From NCBI GenBank assembly GCA_016218915.1, contig JACRCQ010000050.1:1-64000 (forward strand): a stretch of DNA of 64,000 bases, in the 5' to 3' direction. Position numbers and translations under genes: made by a program. The notes beneath the pieces are model-generated. The model was not told where the DNA came from. It saw only the letters and a list, made by a program, of their open reading frames with translations, and did no database searches. This document shows, in pieces, positions 16,868 to 24,710 of the stretch. Position 1 is the first letter of the stretch, and every line of letters begins with the position of its first letter. The DNA comes from Deltaproteobacteria bacterium. GTDB lineage: Bacteria > Myxococcota_A > Polyangia > Polyangiales > Polyangiaceae.

Positions 16868-17587
16868 ATGAGGTGGTTGCCGCTGATTCCGATTCTGCTC
16901 GCAGGGGCCTGGACCTGTGGGGGGAAGGTGACGGTCGACGCCGATACTTCGCCATGGGGCGCTGGCGGCGCTGACGCAGCGCCAGATTCTGTCGCAAAAG
17001 GCGGCACGTCGACAGGTGGCACCACGACAGGGGGAAGCACCACCGGCGGCAGCGCCGGCGCGGTCGACGATCCGTTCGTCCAATGCTCGGAAGCCGACCC
17101 GTCCGTGTGCAAGCTGTTCAACGACTGCTGCTCGTGCACTGCGTACGGGCCCGACGAGCCCGCGACCCCCAAGTGTCCCCCGACCTGCTCCAAGAATGCT
17201 TGCATGGCCTTGGGACTCCCCTCCGGGCACAAGCTCGAGTGCAAGGTCGGACGGTGCATCGTTGGATTCGACTGCAATCCAACGCACGCGACCTGCAACG
17301 AGCCGCCGCCGGACTGCGGCCCCTGGGCAATTGCACCAGTGATCAACGGCTGCTGGGGAGGCTGCGTCCAGGCCGCGGACTGCGTCAACGTGCCGCAGTG
17401 TGAGGCCTGCGACAAGTCTGACCTGTGCGTCAATCACTTCTCCTCGAACGACGATCTGCACTGCGTCCCGGTTCCGAACGAATGCGCCGGCGATCTCACG
17501 TCGAAGTGCTTCTGTCCTCTGGTCTGCCCGAACTGGGGCTTCTGCAAGGTAGTGGGGCCGAACACGGTGCAGTGCGAGAAGACATGA
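16868..17587 (+). CDS. Cys-rich lipoprotein of unknown function
   Basis: A 239-residue exported protein starting MRWLPLIPILLAGAWTCGGK (lipobox AWTC). A short Gly/Thr/Ser linker is followed by a domain of about 180 residues with more than 20 cysteines in short spacings (CCSCTAYG, CPPTCSKNAC, CEACDKSDLC, CFCPLVCPNWGFC). This indicates a disulfide-stabilised surface domain. No enzyme motif is visible. Upstream open codons belong to the decayed gene and were not included. Confidence 0.75.
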   Translation: MRWLPLIPILLAGAWTCGGKVTVDADTSPWGAGGADAAPDSVAKGGTSTGGTTTGGSTTGGSAGAVDDPFVQCSEADPSVCKLFNDCCSCTAYGPDEPATPKCPPTCSKNACMALGLPSGHKLECKVGRCIVGFDCNPTHATCNEPPPDCGPWAIAPVINGCWGGCVQAADCVNVPQCEACDKSDLCVNHFSSNDDLHCVPVPNECAGDLTSKCFCPLVCPNWGFCKVVGPNTVQCEKT

Positions 17588-17710
17588 TCCCCGGCGAGAG
17601 CACCTGCGCCTGCGTCGCGAAACCCGCTGCCCGGCATGCAGCCCTCGCGCTCGACCTCGCTGGCGCCATGGCGATGTTCCTGGTGGAGACGCGGGCGGCG
17701 AGGTAGCCGC

Positions 17711-18448
17711 TCACCCGGCACAGTGGGGATCATCGAACTCCACACTCTCGATCGTCACCGCGGCGGGGGGACTCCCTGCATCGGCAGGGTCCTCTGCCTT
17801 GCCGACCCGAACTCGCGCCGGCTCGACCCCCAGCTTCAGAAGCGCGCTTCTCACCTTTGCCGCGCGAGCAGCGGCCAGCCACCCCTTCGATTTGCCCTCT
17901 GCCCAGTGCACGTGTCCTGTCACCTCGATGGTTCGTACGTTCCGCGATCGGTCCTTGAGCACCTGAGCTATCACTTCTATGACCTTTCGGTCCTGAGGCA
18001 GAATCGTCGTCGTGTGCAACTCGAAGTCAACGTGCTGGTGGATCCGGTCGCACCGGTAAGCCACTCCGGTGTAGATCGAGTGCATGGGAGGTTTCGGCGA
18101 GTAGGTCATAGCCTCTGCCGCTGCGTCCAGCGCGTCGGTCATCCGCGCATCCGCCGTGTTGCTCGCGTCCTGCGCGTCCCGCCGATCCTCGCTGGGCGAC
18201 GATGGCGAGGGCGACGGTCCGCTCGGCAACGGGTGGCCCGCGCAATCGGCGAGCGCCAGCGACACCGCAATGGCGAGCGAAAAGCGTCCAACCTGCTGCC
18301 GATAGGCGTGGCTCCTCGCCTCAGGCGACAGCTCCGCGTCGCAGAACGGACAGCGGAGTTCATCGACGCGAGCGTGTCGCTGACAACGGGCGCAAGGTAC
18401 CAGCCCCGGCCTGCTGCGGCTCGCGCTTCGATCGCTCCCATCGCCCAT
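17711..18448 (-). CDS. Zinc-ribbon plus OmpA-like C-terminal domain membrane protein
   Basis: A 245-residue protein. The cytoplasmic N-terminus has a zinc ribbon (CARCQRHARVDELRCPFC). One hydrophobic helix follows (FSLAIAVSLALADCAG), then a Ser/Pro/Asp linker and a C-terminal region of about 120 residues. In that region KVIEVIAQVLKDRSRNVRTIEVTGH and AARAAKVRSALLKLGVEPARVRVGKAED match the OmpA/MotB peptidoglycan-binding fold. The expected N-x-x-L-S...R spacing is imperfect, so peptidoglycan binding is probable rather than certain. The zinc-ribbon plus single-helix arrangement is frequent in Myxococcota. It is convergent with the lipoprotein gene ending at 17587. Confidence 0.7.
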   Translation of the reverse strand: MGDGSDRSASRSRPGLVPCARCQRHARVDELRCPFCDAELSPEARSHAYRQQVGRFSLAIAVSLALADCAGHPLPSGPSPSPSSPSEDRRDAQDASNTADARMTDALDAAAEAMTYSPKPPMHSIYTGVAYRCDRIHQHVDFELHTTTILPQDRKVIEVIAQVLKDRSRNVRTIEVTGHVHWAEGKSKGWLAAARAAKVRSALLKLGVEPARVRVGKAEDPADAGSPPAAVTIESVEFDDPHCAG

Positions 18449-18640
18449 GAACGCAGGGTACCACGCTTCTCCCCCGCGACCGAACCGAGGCCTGACACTG
18501 TCCAGTAGATCAGTGCCCGACGGCTGCGGGAAAACCGGTTGACCCCTCCTCGCCCCTCTGATGCAATCCGCCGGTCCACGAGGGATAGATGCGCGGACGC
18601 AACCGTCCCGTTTCTACGGCGTAGGCGGCATGATCGGACA

Positions 18641-18750
18641 CCAGAGGTCCACGAGATCGACCTGTCGCACTACACAGGCAAGATCGGTGACATGATCGAA
18701 GTGCGCGCCACCGACGACGTCGCGGTCAAGACCGTGGAGCATCGAATCGC
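18641..18750 (+). pseudogene. Fragment of a conserved-looking protein
   Basis: One frame reads PEVHEIDLSHYTGKIGDMI then EVRATDDVAVKTVEHRI, an amphipathic pattern resembling a conserved beta-rich domain start. It has no start codon or ribosome site and runs into unrelated Pro/Arg-rich codons. It lies in the otherwise gene-free 18449-18830 stretch, where I see no other signal. Family assignment is uncertain. Confidence 0.4.
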
Positions 18751-18830
18751 ACCACCGGCGCATGGGGCTGGACCCCGGCGCGCGGGTAGCGCACCATGGG
18801 AGCCATGGTTGCCTGTGATGCGGGGACACC

Positions 18831-19508
18831 ATGAACAAGAAGCTATGCGCAGCGGTAGGTCTCGTTTGCCTCGCCTTGGCGTTGGGCGTGGCCTGCCAGG
18901 AGACCGTGCACACCGGGTGCCCGTCCTGTGGACTCACCGAAGTGCCGGGAATGGTCCGCAAGACGCAGGCGGAGTTGCGCAGTCTGACCGGCGCCCTGAC
19001 CGCGTTCCTTCGGTCGGCCAATGACGAGCCGTCGAGGATGCAACTCAAAGCGGCGCTTAGGGCAGAGATAGGCGCAAGCTACTTCGACATGGTGCTGATT
19101 CGTTGGTCTTCAGTAAATGCGTCCTTGGTCTCTGCCATCCTGAAGTACACCGGGACTTGCGAGCAGGTTCGGTACGAGATCCAGAGCATCAAGCGTGCGC
19201 TTGACGCCCCGGCGCCGAATCACGTGGGCGTGCGGTTGCGAATCGGTCGCAGCAACCAGGTGGACCAGGTCACCGCCATGGAAGTCGATCCCGTTCCCGA
19301 ACCGGGCTCGGTGACCATGTACGGCCCTGCAGTCTCGGACATGTGCCGACGCTCCGGTCACGATGAAGCCGTGCTGCGGGCCCGACGACTTCTGCAACTG
19401 GTCGAGGGCACCGATGCAGAGCCTGGGTTGCTTGCGTCAGGCCAGGAGTTGCTGGAGGCGCTGCGCCCATTCACACTCAGCCCCGAGCCCTTTTCCTCAG
19501 GAAATTAG
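18831..19508 (+). CDS. Lipoprotein of unknown function
   Basis: A 225-residue lipoprotein: MNKKLCAAVGLVCLALALGV followed by the lipobox Cys at ALGVAC. It has a short Cys pair (GCPSC), then mainly helical sequence with conserved-looking stretches SYFDMVLIRWSSVNASLVSAI and CEQVRYEIQSIKRALDAP. The second half includes a possible beta segment and a Leu-rich C-terminal helix pair. No family was recognised. It lies among remnants and repeats, alone on its strand. Confidence 0.65.
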   Translation: MNKKLCAAVGLVCLALALGVACQETVHTGCPSCGLTEVPGMVRKTQAELRSLTGALTAFLRSANDEPSRMQLKAALRAEIGASYFDMVLIRWSSVNASLVSAILKYTGTCEQVRYEIQSIKRALDAPAPNHVGVRLRIGRSNQVDQVTAMEVDPVPEPGSVTMYGPAVSDMCRRSGHDEAVLRARRLLQLVEGTDAEPGLLASGQELLEALRPFTLSPEPFSSGN

Positions 19509-19611
19509 ACGCGCAGCCGACCTTGCGAGCCAGATCACGCACGAGACGAAGGACAAGAATCTGTAAGCCCCTCCGCCCTGCCCGCCCCTCTGCCCGTATC
19601 CCCTTATCCCA

Positions 19612-19669
19612 CGGCCCTTGGCCCTTGGCCCTCCTCCGACCCAGAATTCCAAGCACTTCCATCTCGAGC
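19612..19669 (+). repeat. Direct repeat flanking the beta-barrel gene, left copy
   Basis: The sequence ending CCAAGCACTTCCATCTCGAG, preceded by CCCTTGG heptamers and CTCCGACCCAGAA, recurs in the same orientation at about 20852-20903. The two copies bracket the gene at 19750-20502. Confidence 0.75.
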
Positions 19670-19749
19670 TGAAGCGCCTCGCCCCAGGTCTCCCGAAGCC
19701 GGCGCTGCGAAGTTCAAGAAGTGCATTCAACAAGAACCGAGCCGGCTCG

Positions 19750-20502
19750 TTAGAACGAGTATCCGATCGTGAACAGGAACCGCGGCATAACACCGCTTAC
19801 CGTGATCGTAGGTGAGGCAACCTCGTTGATTTTCGACGCAGCCTTGACCCACATGACTCCGCCGCCGCCGCCGATGGTGAAGCCCCCCTTGGTCACGTGC
19901 TGCCCTCCGAAGTCCACTGCAAAACCATAGATCGACGATGAGGCAGAAACTTCGGTGGACACACCTGGAGCCGAGTACGTCGTATCCGAGACCTTCACGT
20001 TCATGTATACGAACGACGGTCCGACGAAGAAGCCATTGGCTCCCCGTTCGCCGGTGTAGAAGTGATAGCCGAGCTCTGCGCCGTAGTAGTCGAATCGGCT
20101 CTCGTTCGGGCCGTAGGGCGTGCTCAAGGACGCAGACAGCTTCCAGATGCTGGGAACCAGGATCAGCCCGTGATGCATGGCAAGCATGTACTCGAGGTTG
20201 AGGCTGTATCTGGTGACAATGATCGATAGCGGATTGGCGGTGATGGAGACGTGCTTGAGCGCCTCCTTCTCCTCACCACCCGCAGGAGGGGGCAAGGGAG
20301 CAGGTGGGGGGTATGCATACCCTGGAGGCGGGGCTCCTGGCGCCGCGGCCGGTGGCGCTGCAGGCGGCGCAGCGGGCTGCGCTTGCGCCGGTGAAACAGG
20401 TGCTGCCCCGGGATCGCCTTCTCCAACCGCCCAAGCATTCGATGGCGTGCTCACAAGCAGGCAGCTGCAGGCCAACGCTCCGATCCACCAAGCCTTCTTC
20501 AT
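19750..20502 (-). CDS. Outer-membrane beta-barrel protein (DUF3575-like)
   Basis: A 250-residue protein with a cleavable signal peptide (cleavage near SNAWA). The ATG at 20502 follows GGAGG at good spacing. A Pro/Ala-rich linker (residues ~25-70) precedes an 8- to 10-stranded barrel: ITANPLSIIVTRYSLNLEYML, GAELGYHFYTGERGANGFFVGPSFVYM, FAVDFGGQHVTKGGFTIGGGGGV and the terminal PRFLFTIGYSF, which ends in Phe as outer-membrane proteins do. The alternation of aromatic and Gly residues supports a porin-like or structural barrel. It is bracketed by direct repeats. Confidence 0.8.
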   Translation of the reverse strand: MKKAWWIGALACSCLLVSTPSNAWAVGEGDPGAAPVSPAQAQPAAPPAAPPAAAPGAPPPGYAYPPPAPLPPPAGGEEKEALKHVSITANPLSIIVTRYSLNLEYMLAMHHGLILVPSIWKLSASLSTPYGPNESRFDYYGAELGYHFYTGERGANGFFVGPSFVYMNVKVSDTTYSAPGVSTEVSASSSIYGFAVDFGGQHVTKGGFTIGGGGGVMWVKAASKINEVASPTITVSGVMPRFLFTIGYSF

Positions 20503-20685
20503 CAGGTCCTCCGGGATTCTCTGACCAGCAACCCCGCACTCTACCGTGCCGCATCCCCAGGCGGTTGCACAATCGCCGGTCCTGACCCTGTCCCCGCACA
20601 TGAGCCTGCCGGCATGCCCGTCGAATGCGCATGTGCCACGGCTGGGTTCAACTGCCACCAACGAGCCCTGGTATCCGTGGGCAGT

Positions 20686-20727
20686 CTTGCGCCCCCCACC
20701 GAACTCCATGCCACAACCGTCGAACTC
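20686..20727 (+). repeat. Direct repeat family 3, copy 1
   Basis: CTTGCGCCCCCCACCGAACT and the following CCATGCCACAACC recur at 21109-21147 with a few changes. The copies lie on either side of the heptamer array and repeat copy C. Confidence 0.65.
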
Positions 20728-20865
20728 ATCCCTCATCCCTCATCCCTCATCCCTCATCCCTCATCCCTCGACCCTCGACCCTCGACCCTCGACCCTCGGC
20801 CCTTGGCCCTTGGCCCTTGGCCCTTGGCCCGTGGCCCTTGGCCCTTGACCTTTGGCCCTTGGCCC
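20726..20865 (+). repeat. Graded heptamer tandem array
   Basis: Twenty consecutive 7-base units follow the pattern T-N-N-N-C-C-C: six TCATCCC, four TCGACCC, one TCGGCCC, then nine units of mostly TTGGCCC. Variants are clustered rather than mixed. It is in the gene-free 20503-21148 stretch. Confidence 0.95.
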
Positions 20866-20903
20866 GCCTCCAACCCAGAATCCCAAGCACTTCCATCTCG
20901 AGC
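20852..20903 (+). repeat. Direct repeat flanking the beta-barrel gene, right copy
   Basis: Second copy of the 19612-19669 element. Its left part merges with the heptamer array. Confidence 0.75.
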
Positions 20904-20972
20904 CGTCCTCTCCGTGCGCCACCGAGACCGGGCCCGCTTACCATGTCTCGCCCGTTCCACAGTAGACGCCGC

Positions 20973-21080
20973 GTCGGACTGTCAGCCCCCGAATGGGGGC
21001 TTGGCTAACCGCGCAGCTGACTTGCATCAGCCCCCGGCTTTCAGCCGGCTGCTTCAATCAAGCACAACGTCGCGCTGATT
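20973..21080 (-). repeat. Dispersed structured repeat family 1, copy C
   Basis: On the minus strand it matches copies A and B, including both stem-loops. Here the second stem keeps seven pairs but has a four-base loop (AGCCCCC-GAAT-GGGGGCT as read on the plus strand). The end matching copy A is itself repeated: GCTTCAATCAAGCACAACGT at 21051 and a close variant at 21081. Confidence 0.85.
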
Positions 21081-21108
21081 GCTTCAACCAAGCACCACGT
21101 CGCGCTGC

Positions 21109-21147
21109 CTTGCGCCCCCCACGAACTCCGTGCCACAACCTTCCAAC
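21109..21147 (+). repeat. Direct repeat family 3, copy 2
   Basis: A variant of 20686-20727. It ends directly at the start codon of the lipoprotein gene at 21149, so it may contribute its translation-initiation region. Confidence 0.65.
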
Positions 21148-21148
21148 C

Positions 21149-21997
21149 ATGGGATTCCTGCGAACAGCACCTTTGGCTCTTGGATTGCTGTCGGCCTGCC
21201 GAAGCACCGACCAGCGCCCCACCGCGCCGCCTGGCGACGCTCCCCCTCCCACGGTCGAAGTGCCGGCGGTCAGCCCCTCGGCCATGGCGCCAACCCCGGA
21301 CGCAGCAGCCCCTGTCGCTCAGCCGCCCACGCCCCAAGCGCTCTTCGACAGCGCCCAGTGGAAACGCTTCAAGACCGTGTGGCGCCAGCTCGATGCCTAC
21401 GAAACGTCGGACTCGCCTGACATCTCGATCACGCCGCGCACAGCGCTGCCCCACGACAAGGCGCGCGCGCTTCGCGACGAGCTGGAATCGCTCGGCGCCC
21501 CCATGCGTGCCTTGACCGCAGAGCCTGCCGCCCTCGACGTGCTTCTGCGCGTGGCCGACTCGCGCATCGACAGCCTCTCCGGACTTCGATTCCGTCTCAT
21601 GGTCTCCCATCGGGCGCCGATGGAAAGCGAGATGCTGGTGGCGGACATGGTTCTGGATCTCGAAAAGCGCATTGATGCCTTGCTGCTTCTTCGCAAGCAG
21701 GGAAAGCTCGACGACAAGAGCACCACAGCTGCCCTCGCCTCCATACGCGAGGAGATCGAGCTCATGGGCCTCTTGCAGACGTTCGGGCCTCGCATGTTCT
21801 TCCCTGTGCGAATGCGGGACTACCACAGCATCGCCGAGCTGCAGGCTGCGGTCACCGCGCGCGTGGACAGCGCCGTGGCCGACGGCGGCAAGAGCGAGGA
21901 GCTGGTCGCCTTCAAGACCCAGGTCGACAAGGCAGCAGACACGATCGCAAAGGCTCGCCCCTGGCTCCTGGCCCTGCTCGCCGATCTGGAGCGATGA
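21149..21997 (+). CDS. Lipoprotein of unknown function coupled to a radical SAM gene
   Basis: A 282-residue lipoprotein (MGFLRTAPLALGLLSAC) with a Pro/Ala linker to about residue 65 and a helical domain. Seen in it are WKRFKTVWRQLDAYETSDSP, ALRDELESLGAPMRAL, SRIDSLSGLRFRLMVSHRAP, LVADMVLDLEKRIDALLLLR and KARPWLLALLADLER. No family was recognised. Its stop codon overlaps the start of the radical SAM gene by four bases (ATGA), so the two are translated together. Whether it is a substrate, a chaperone or unrelated cannot be judged. Confidence 0.75.
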   Translation: MGFLRTAPLALGLLSACRSTDQRPTAPPGDAPPPTVEVPAVSPSAMAPTPDAAAPVAQPPTPQALFDSAQWKRFKTVWRQLDAYETSDSPDISITPRTALPHDKARALRDELESLGAPMRALTAEPAALDVLLRVADSRIDSLSGLRFRLMVSHRAPMESEMLVADMVLDLEKRIDALLLLRKQGKLDDKSTTAALASIREEIELMGLLQTFGPRMFFPVRMRDYHSIAELQAAVTARVDSAVADGGKSEELVAFKTQVDKAADTIAKARPWLLALLADLER

Positions 21998-22926
21998 GCC
22001 ACCCATCGTTTTTGCTGGAGCTCACGCACCGCTGTGACCTGTCGTGCGCCTATTGCTACGGACCCTGGAAGAGCACAGCCGGCTATCCGCAGGGCGAGCT
22101 GCCCACGAGCCGGCTGAAGGAGCTCATCGATCAGCTGATCGACGACGCGGCGCCACGGAGCATCACGCTCATGGGGGGCGAGCCGCTCCTGAGCGAGCAT
22201 CTGCTGGAGATCGCATCGGCAGTGGCGAAGCGTCAGGTGAAGGTCGGGCTGTCCACCCATGGGCGCGCTCTCGATCGAGCGCTCGCGGACAGGCTCGTGC
22301 GAGCGGGAGTCGGGCACTTCGAGCTTTCGCTCGACACGATCGATGCTGCGCTCTGTGCGCGGCTGACCGGTGGACGGGTCGATGACGTGGTGCGCGCGAT
22401 CGGAGCGGTCCGCTCGAGCGGGGCCACGTGCACGCTGAGCGCGGTGCTGACGCGCCCGATCCTGCCTGGGCTGCCTGATCTCCTCGGTTTCGCCTTCGCC
22501 TTGGGCGTCAGCTCGGTGTCCCTGCTGCGACCGGTTGGCTGCAATGTGCCTGCAGACCTGCTGCCCACCGATGATGAGCTTCTGGAAGCGGTGGCAAAGG
22601 CCGACGAGACCGCTGCACAGACGGGGCTTCAGCTCACCCTGGGAATCCCGCTGGAGCCGTGCCTCTTCGACCGGAAGCGCTTTCCGCATGTGCTCATGGC
22701 TCCGTGTGGCGGCTCCACGGACAAGTGGACAATCGACCCGATGGGCAACCTGCGCATCTGCGAGGCCAGCCCTGAGATCGTGGGGAGCCTGCTGAGCAGC
22801 CGCTTCGGCCAGCTCTCCGTCAGCCCTGCAGTCCAGAGGTTCCGCGCGAGCTGTCGTCAGAGCGATTGCCTGGATTGCTCGTGGCTCGACTCGTGCCGCG
22901 GCGGTTGCCGACAAGCCCGGCGATGA
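21994..22926 (+). CDS. Radical SAM/SPASM-like protein
   Basis: A 310-residue radical SAM enzyme. The N-terminal C-x3-C-x2-C (CDLSCAYC, Cys14/18/21) binds the SAM-cleaving 4Fe-4S cluster. GGEPLL is the SAM-binding glycine motif, and LSTHG and ELSLDT mark later strands. The C-terminus (CRQSDCLDCSWLDSCRGGC) is a short SPASM-type Cys cluster for an auxiliary cluster. Such enzymes mature peptides or proteins; the substrate is not evident. It is coupled to the lipoprotein gene at 21149, and its 3' end overlaps the convergent helicase gene by 107 bases. No small precursor gene is visible nearby. Confidence 0.88.
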   Translation: MSHPSFLLELTHRCDLSCAYCYGPWKSTAGYPQGELPTSRLKELIDQLIDDAAPRSITLMGGEPLLSEHLLEIASAVAKRQVKVGLSTHGRALDRALADRLVRAGVGHFELSLDTIDAALCARLTGGRVDDVVRAIGAVRSSGATCTLSAVLTRPILPGLPDLLGFAFALGVSSVSLLRPVGCNVPADLLPTDDELLEAVAKADETAAQTGLQLTLGIPLEPCLFDRKRFPHVLMAPCGGSTDKWTIDPMGNLRICEASPEIVGSLLSSRFGQLSVSPAVQRFRASCRQSDCLDCSWLDSCRGGCRQARR

Positions 22927-24553
22927 CCCGCTCGAACGCGGCCAGGCGCAGTGCATCCCCGAGATTGGCTGGGCGTTTGCCGCGTGCCTCCTGTGCGCTG
23001 ATCATCTCCGGCGGCACAGGTCCCCGCCTCCATCCAGCATCCTCGCGCGCCGAGCTCGCTGCAGACGGCCCCAGCGCCATCACCTCGTAGTCCACGGCCT
23101 GGACCGCTTCCTCGAGGGTCGAGAATCTTTCCATCGCCTTGCCGTCCATGCTCACTTCCCACTTCCTGCCTCGAGCTCCGCGCTGCAGCACCAGAACCTC
23201 GCAGATTCTTCCAGGCTTCTTGTGGAAGTGCAGGGCAAGGCCAGGACGCCCCAGCGATACCCACGCGTTCGCGGATATTGCGCGCACTTCGCCGTCCGTG
23301 CGCAAGGTGAGCGGGTCGAAGTTCCTGGCGAGCTCCTGGATCCGGGACAGGGTGATCTCCCCTGCTTCTACCTCGAACCCCGGCGCGTCGAACTGGAGCT
23401 GATCCCAGATATGTCGCGCCTTGGCCGCGTCTTCTCCCAGCAGGTTCAGGTCCCGGGGCATTCCGTAGAGCGACGGGAGCGTGCACAGGCTGAGCCTCGA
23501 CACGTCGACGAAGTCCAGGATCAGACAATCGCGCTTGCCTGGATGGAGCCTGGTTCCGCGGCCCACGCACTGCGCATAGAGGCCCGGGGAACGGGTCGGA
23601 CGCGCCATCGCGATGCAGGACACGCCGGGATCGTCAAAGCCTTCGGTGAGCACGGCAACGTTGGTGAGCGCGGTGGTGATTCCGGATCGAAAGTCGGACA
23701 GGGCCTGGGCTCGCTGGTCCGAGGGCAGGGTGCCGTGCACGATCCCGGCGCGGACTCCGAGATGGTTCAACGCCTTGCACAGGTTCCTCGCATGGGCGAC
23801 CGTCACGCAGAACGCGAGCGTACGGCGATCCCTTGCGAGCTCCTGGATGGAGCGCGCAACCAGGGCATTGCGCTCTTCCACGTCGACCGCGAGCGCGAGC
23901 TCCTCCTCCCGGAAGTCCAGGCCGCTGCCGGACAGATGGCTGAGATCCTCCGCAGTGGTCACGCGAAACCCGCGCAGTGGGCAGAGGTAGCCGTCCTTGA
24001 TCATCTCCGGCAGGGTCCGCGCGTACACGATCCGCTCGAAGATGTCGTCGAGCCCCTGACCGTCGCCACGCGCAGGCGTTGCGGTGAAGCCGAGCAGCGT
24101 GCCCTGCCAGTCCGGCTCAAAGGCGCCGAGCTGCGTGAGCACCCGACGATTGTCCTCAGCTGCAGCGTGGTGGCATTCGTCGTAGATGATCAGGCCGAGA
24201 TCGCGACCGCGGATCACCTTGGCGAGACGCTCTTCGTGCAGCGATCGGATCGAGCAGACCAGGACCCTGGCATCTGCAGGAGCGCGATCAGCGCCGCGCT
24301 CGATGGCGACCGCGGCTGCGCCGCCCAACGCCTGCTCGATCTTCTGCTTTGCCTGACCGAGCAGCTCTTCCCGATGCGCGAGCACCAGCACCTGCTTGCG
24401 GGCGAGCCGAGCCAGGTGCGAGAAGATCACGGTCTTGCCCGAGCCGGTGGGAAGGCACACGAGCATGCGTCGCACGCCGCTCTTGCGTGCAGCGATCACG
24501 GCGTCCACGGTTTCGCGCTGGTACGGGCGTAGGTTGGGCGGGGTCACGCTCAT
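22820..24553 (-). CDS. DECH-box superfamily II helicase
   Basis: A 577-residue ATP-dependent DNA/RNA helicase. Motifs seen are the Q-like LRPYQRETVDAV, Walker A LPTGSGKT (34-41), DECHH (125-129) and FTATPARGDGQGL. In the second RecA domain are GIVHGTLPSDQRAQAL, NVAVLTEGFDDPGVSCI and QCVGRGTRLHPGKRDCLI. The last ~200 residues are a family-specific extension ending in a Ser/Arg/Gly-rich tail encoded antisense to the radical SAM gene. The domain order resembles UvrB/RecQ-like stand-alone SF2 enzymes of Myxococcota. It probably acts in DNA repair or RNA handling; the specific role is unknown. Confidence 0.9.
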   Translation of the reverse strand: MSVTPPNLRPYQRETVDAVIAARKSGVRRMLVCLPTGSGKTVIFSHLARLARKQVLVLAHREELLGQAKQKIEQALGGAAAVAIERGADRAPADARVLVCSIRSLHEERLAKVIRGRDLGLIIYDECHHAAAEDNRRVLTQLGAFEPDWQGTLLGFTATPARGDGQGLDDIFERIVYARTLPEMIKDGYLCPLRGFRVTTAEDLSHLSGSGLDFREEELALAVDVEERNALVARSIQELARDRRTLAFCVTVAHARNLCKALNHLGVRAGIVHGTLPSDQRAQALSDFRSGITTALTNVAVLTEGFDDPGVSCIAMARPTRSPGLYAQCVGRGTRLHPGKRDCLILDFVDVSRLSLCTLPSLYGMPRDLNLLGEDAAKARHIWDQLQFDAPGFEVEAGEITLSRIQELARNFDPLTLRTDGEVRAISANAWVSLGRPGLALHFHKKPGRICEVLVLQRGARGRKWEVSMDGKAMERFSTLEEAVQAVDYEVMALGPSAASSAREDAGWRRGPVPPEMISAQEARGKRPANLGDALRLAAFERVIAGLVGNRRGTSRATSNPGNRSDDSSRGTSGLQG

Positions 24554-24617
24554 CGCATTCGCACGAAACGTGCCACACGGTGTTGGCTGGATCCATCGGA
24601 GATCCTGCAGGGCGGCA

Positions 24618-24654
24618 GGTGGCGGCCGCCAGATTCACGTGGCGGACCGCCACC
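24618..24654. promoter_or_regulatory. Strong inverted repeat in a divergent intergenic region
   Basis: Arms GGTGGCGGCCGCCA (24618-24631) and TGGCGGACCGCCACC (24640-24654) pair over 14 bases with one bulge, around an 8-base loop. Each arm is itself partly palindromic. It lies between the divergent helicase and Cys-rich lipoprotein genes, where an operator or a 5'-leader hairpin could serve either gene. No T-run follows, so a simple terminator is less likely. Confidence 0.6.
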
Positions 24655-24710
24655 GCGCTCGACACGCCGGGACGGCCGGTCGTATTCTCGAGACGCTGGT
24701 GAGCGATTCG

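Noticed and set aside
20641-20680. tRNA-like TpsiC-like sequence (GGGTTCAACTG)
   Set aside because: No cloverleaf can be drawn around it: acceptor and anticodon stems are missing.
20726-20865. Coding origin for the heptamer array
   Set aside because: A 7-base period in a fixed frame would cycle through all frames, and no start or domain is present. It is treated as a non-coding tandem repeat.
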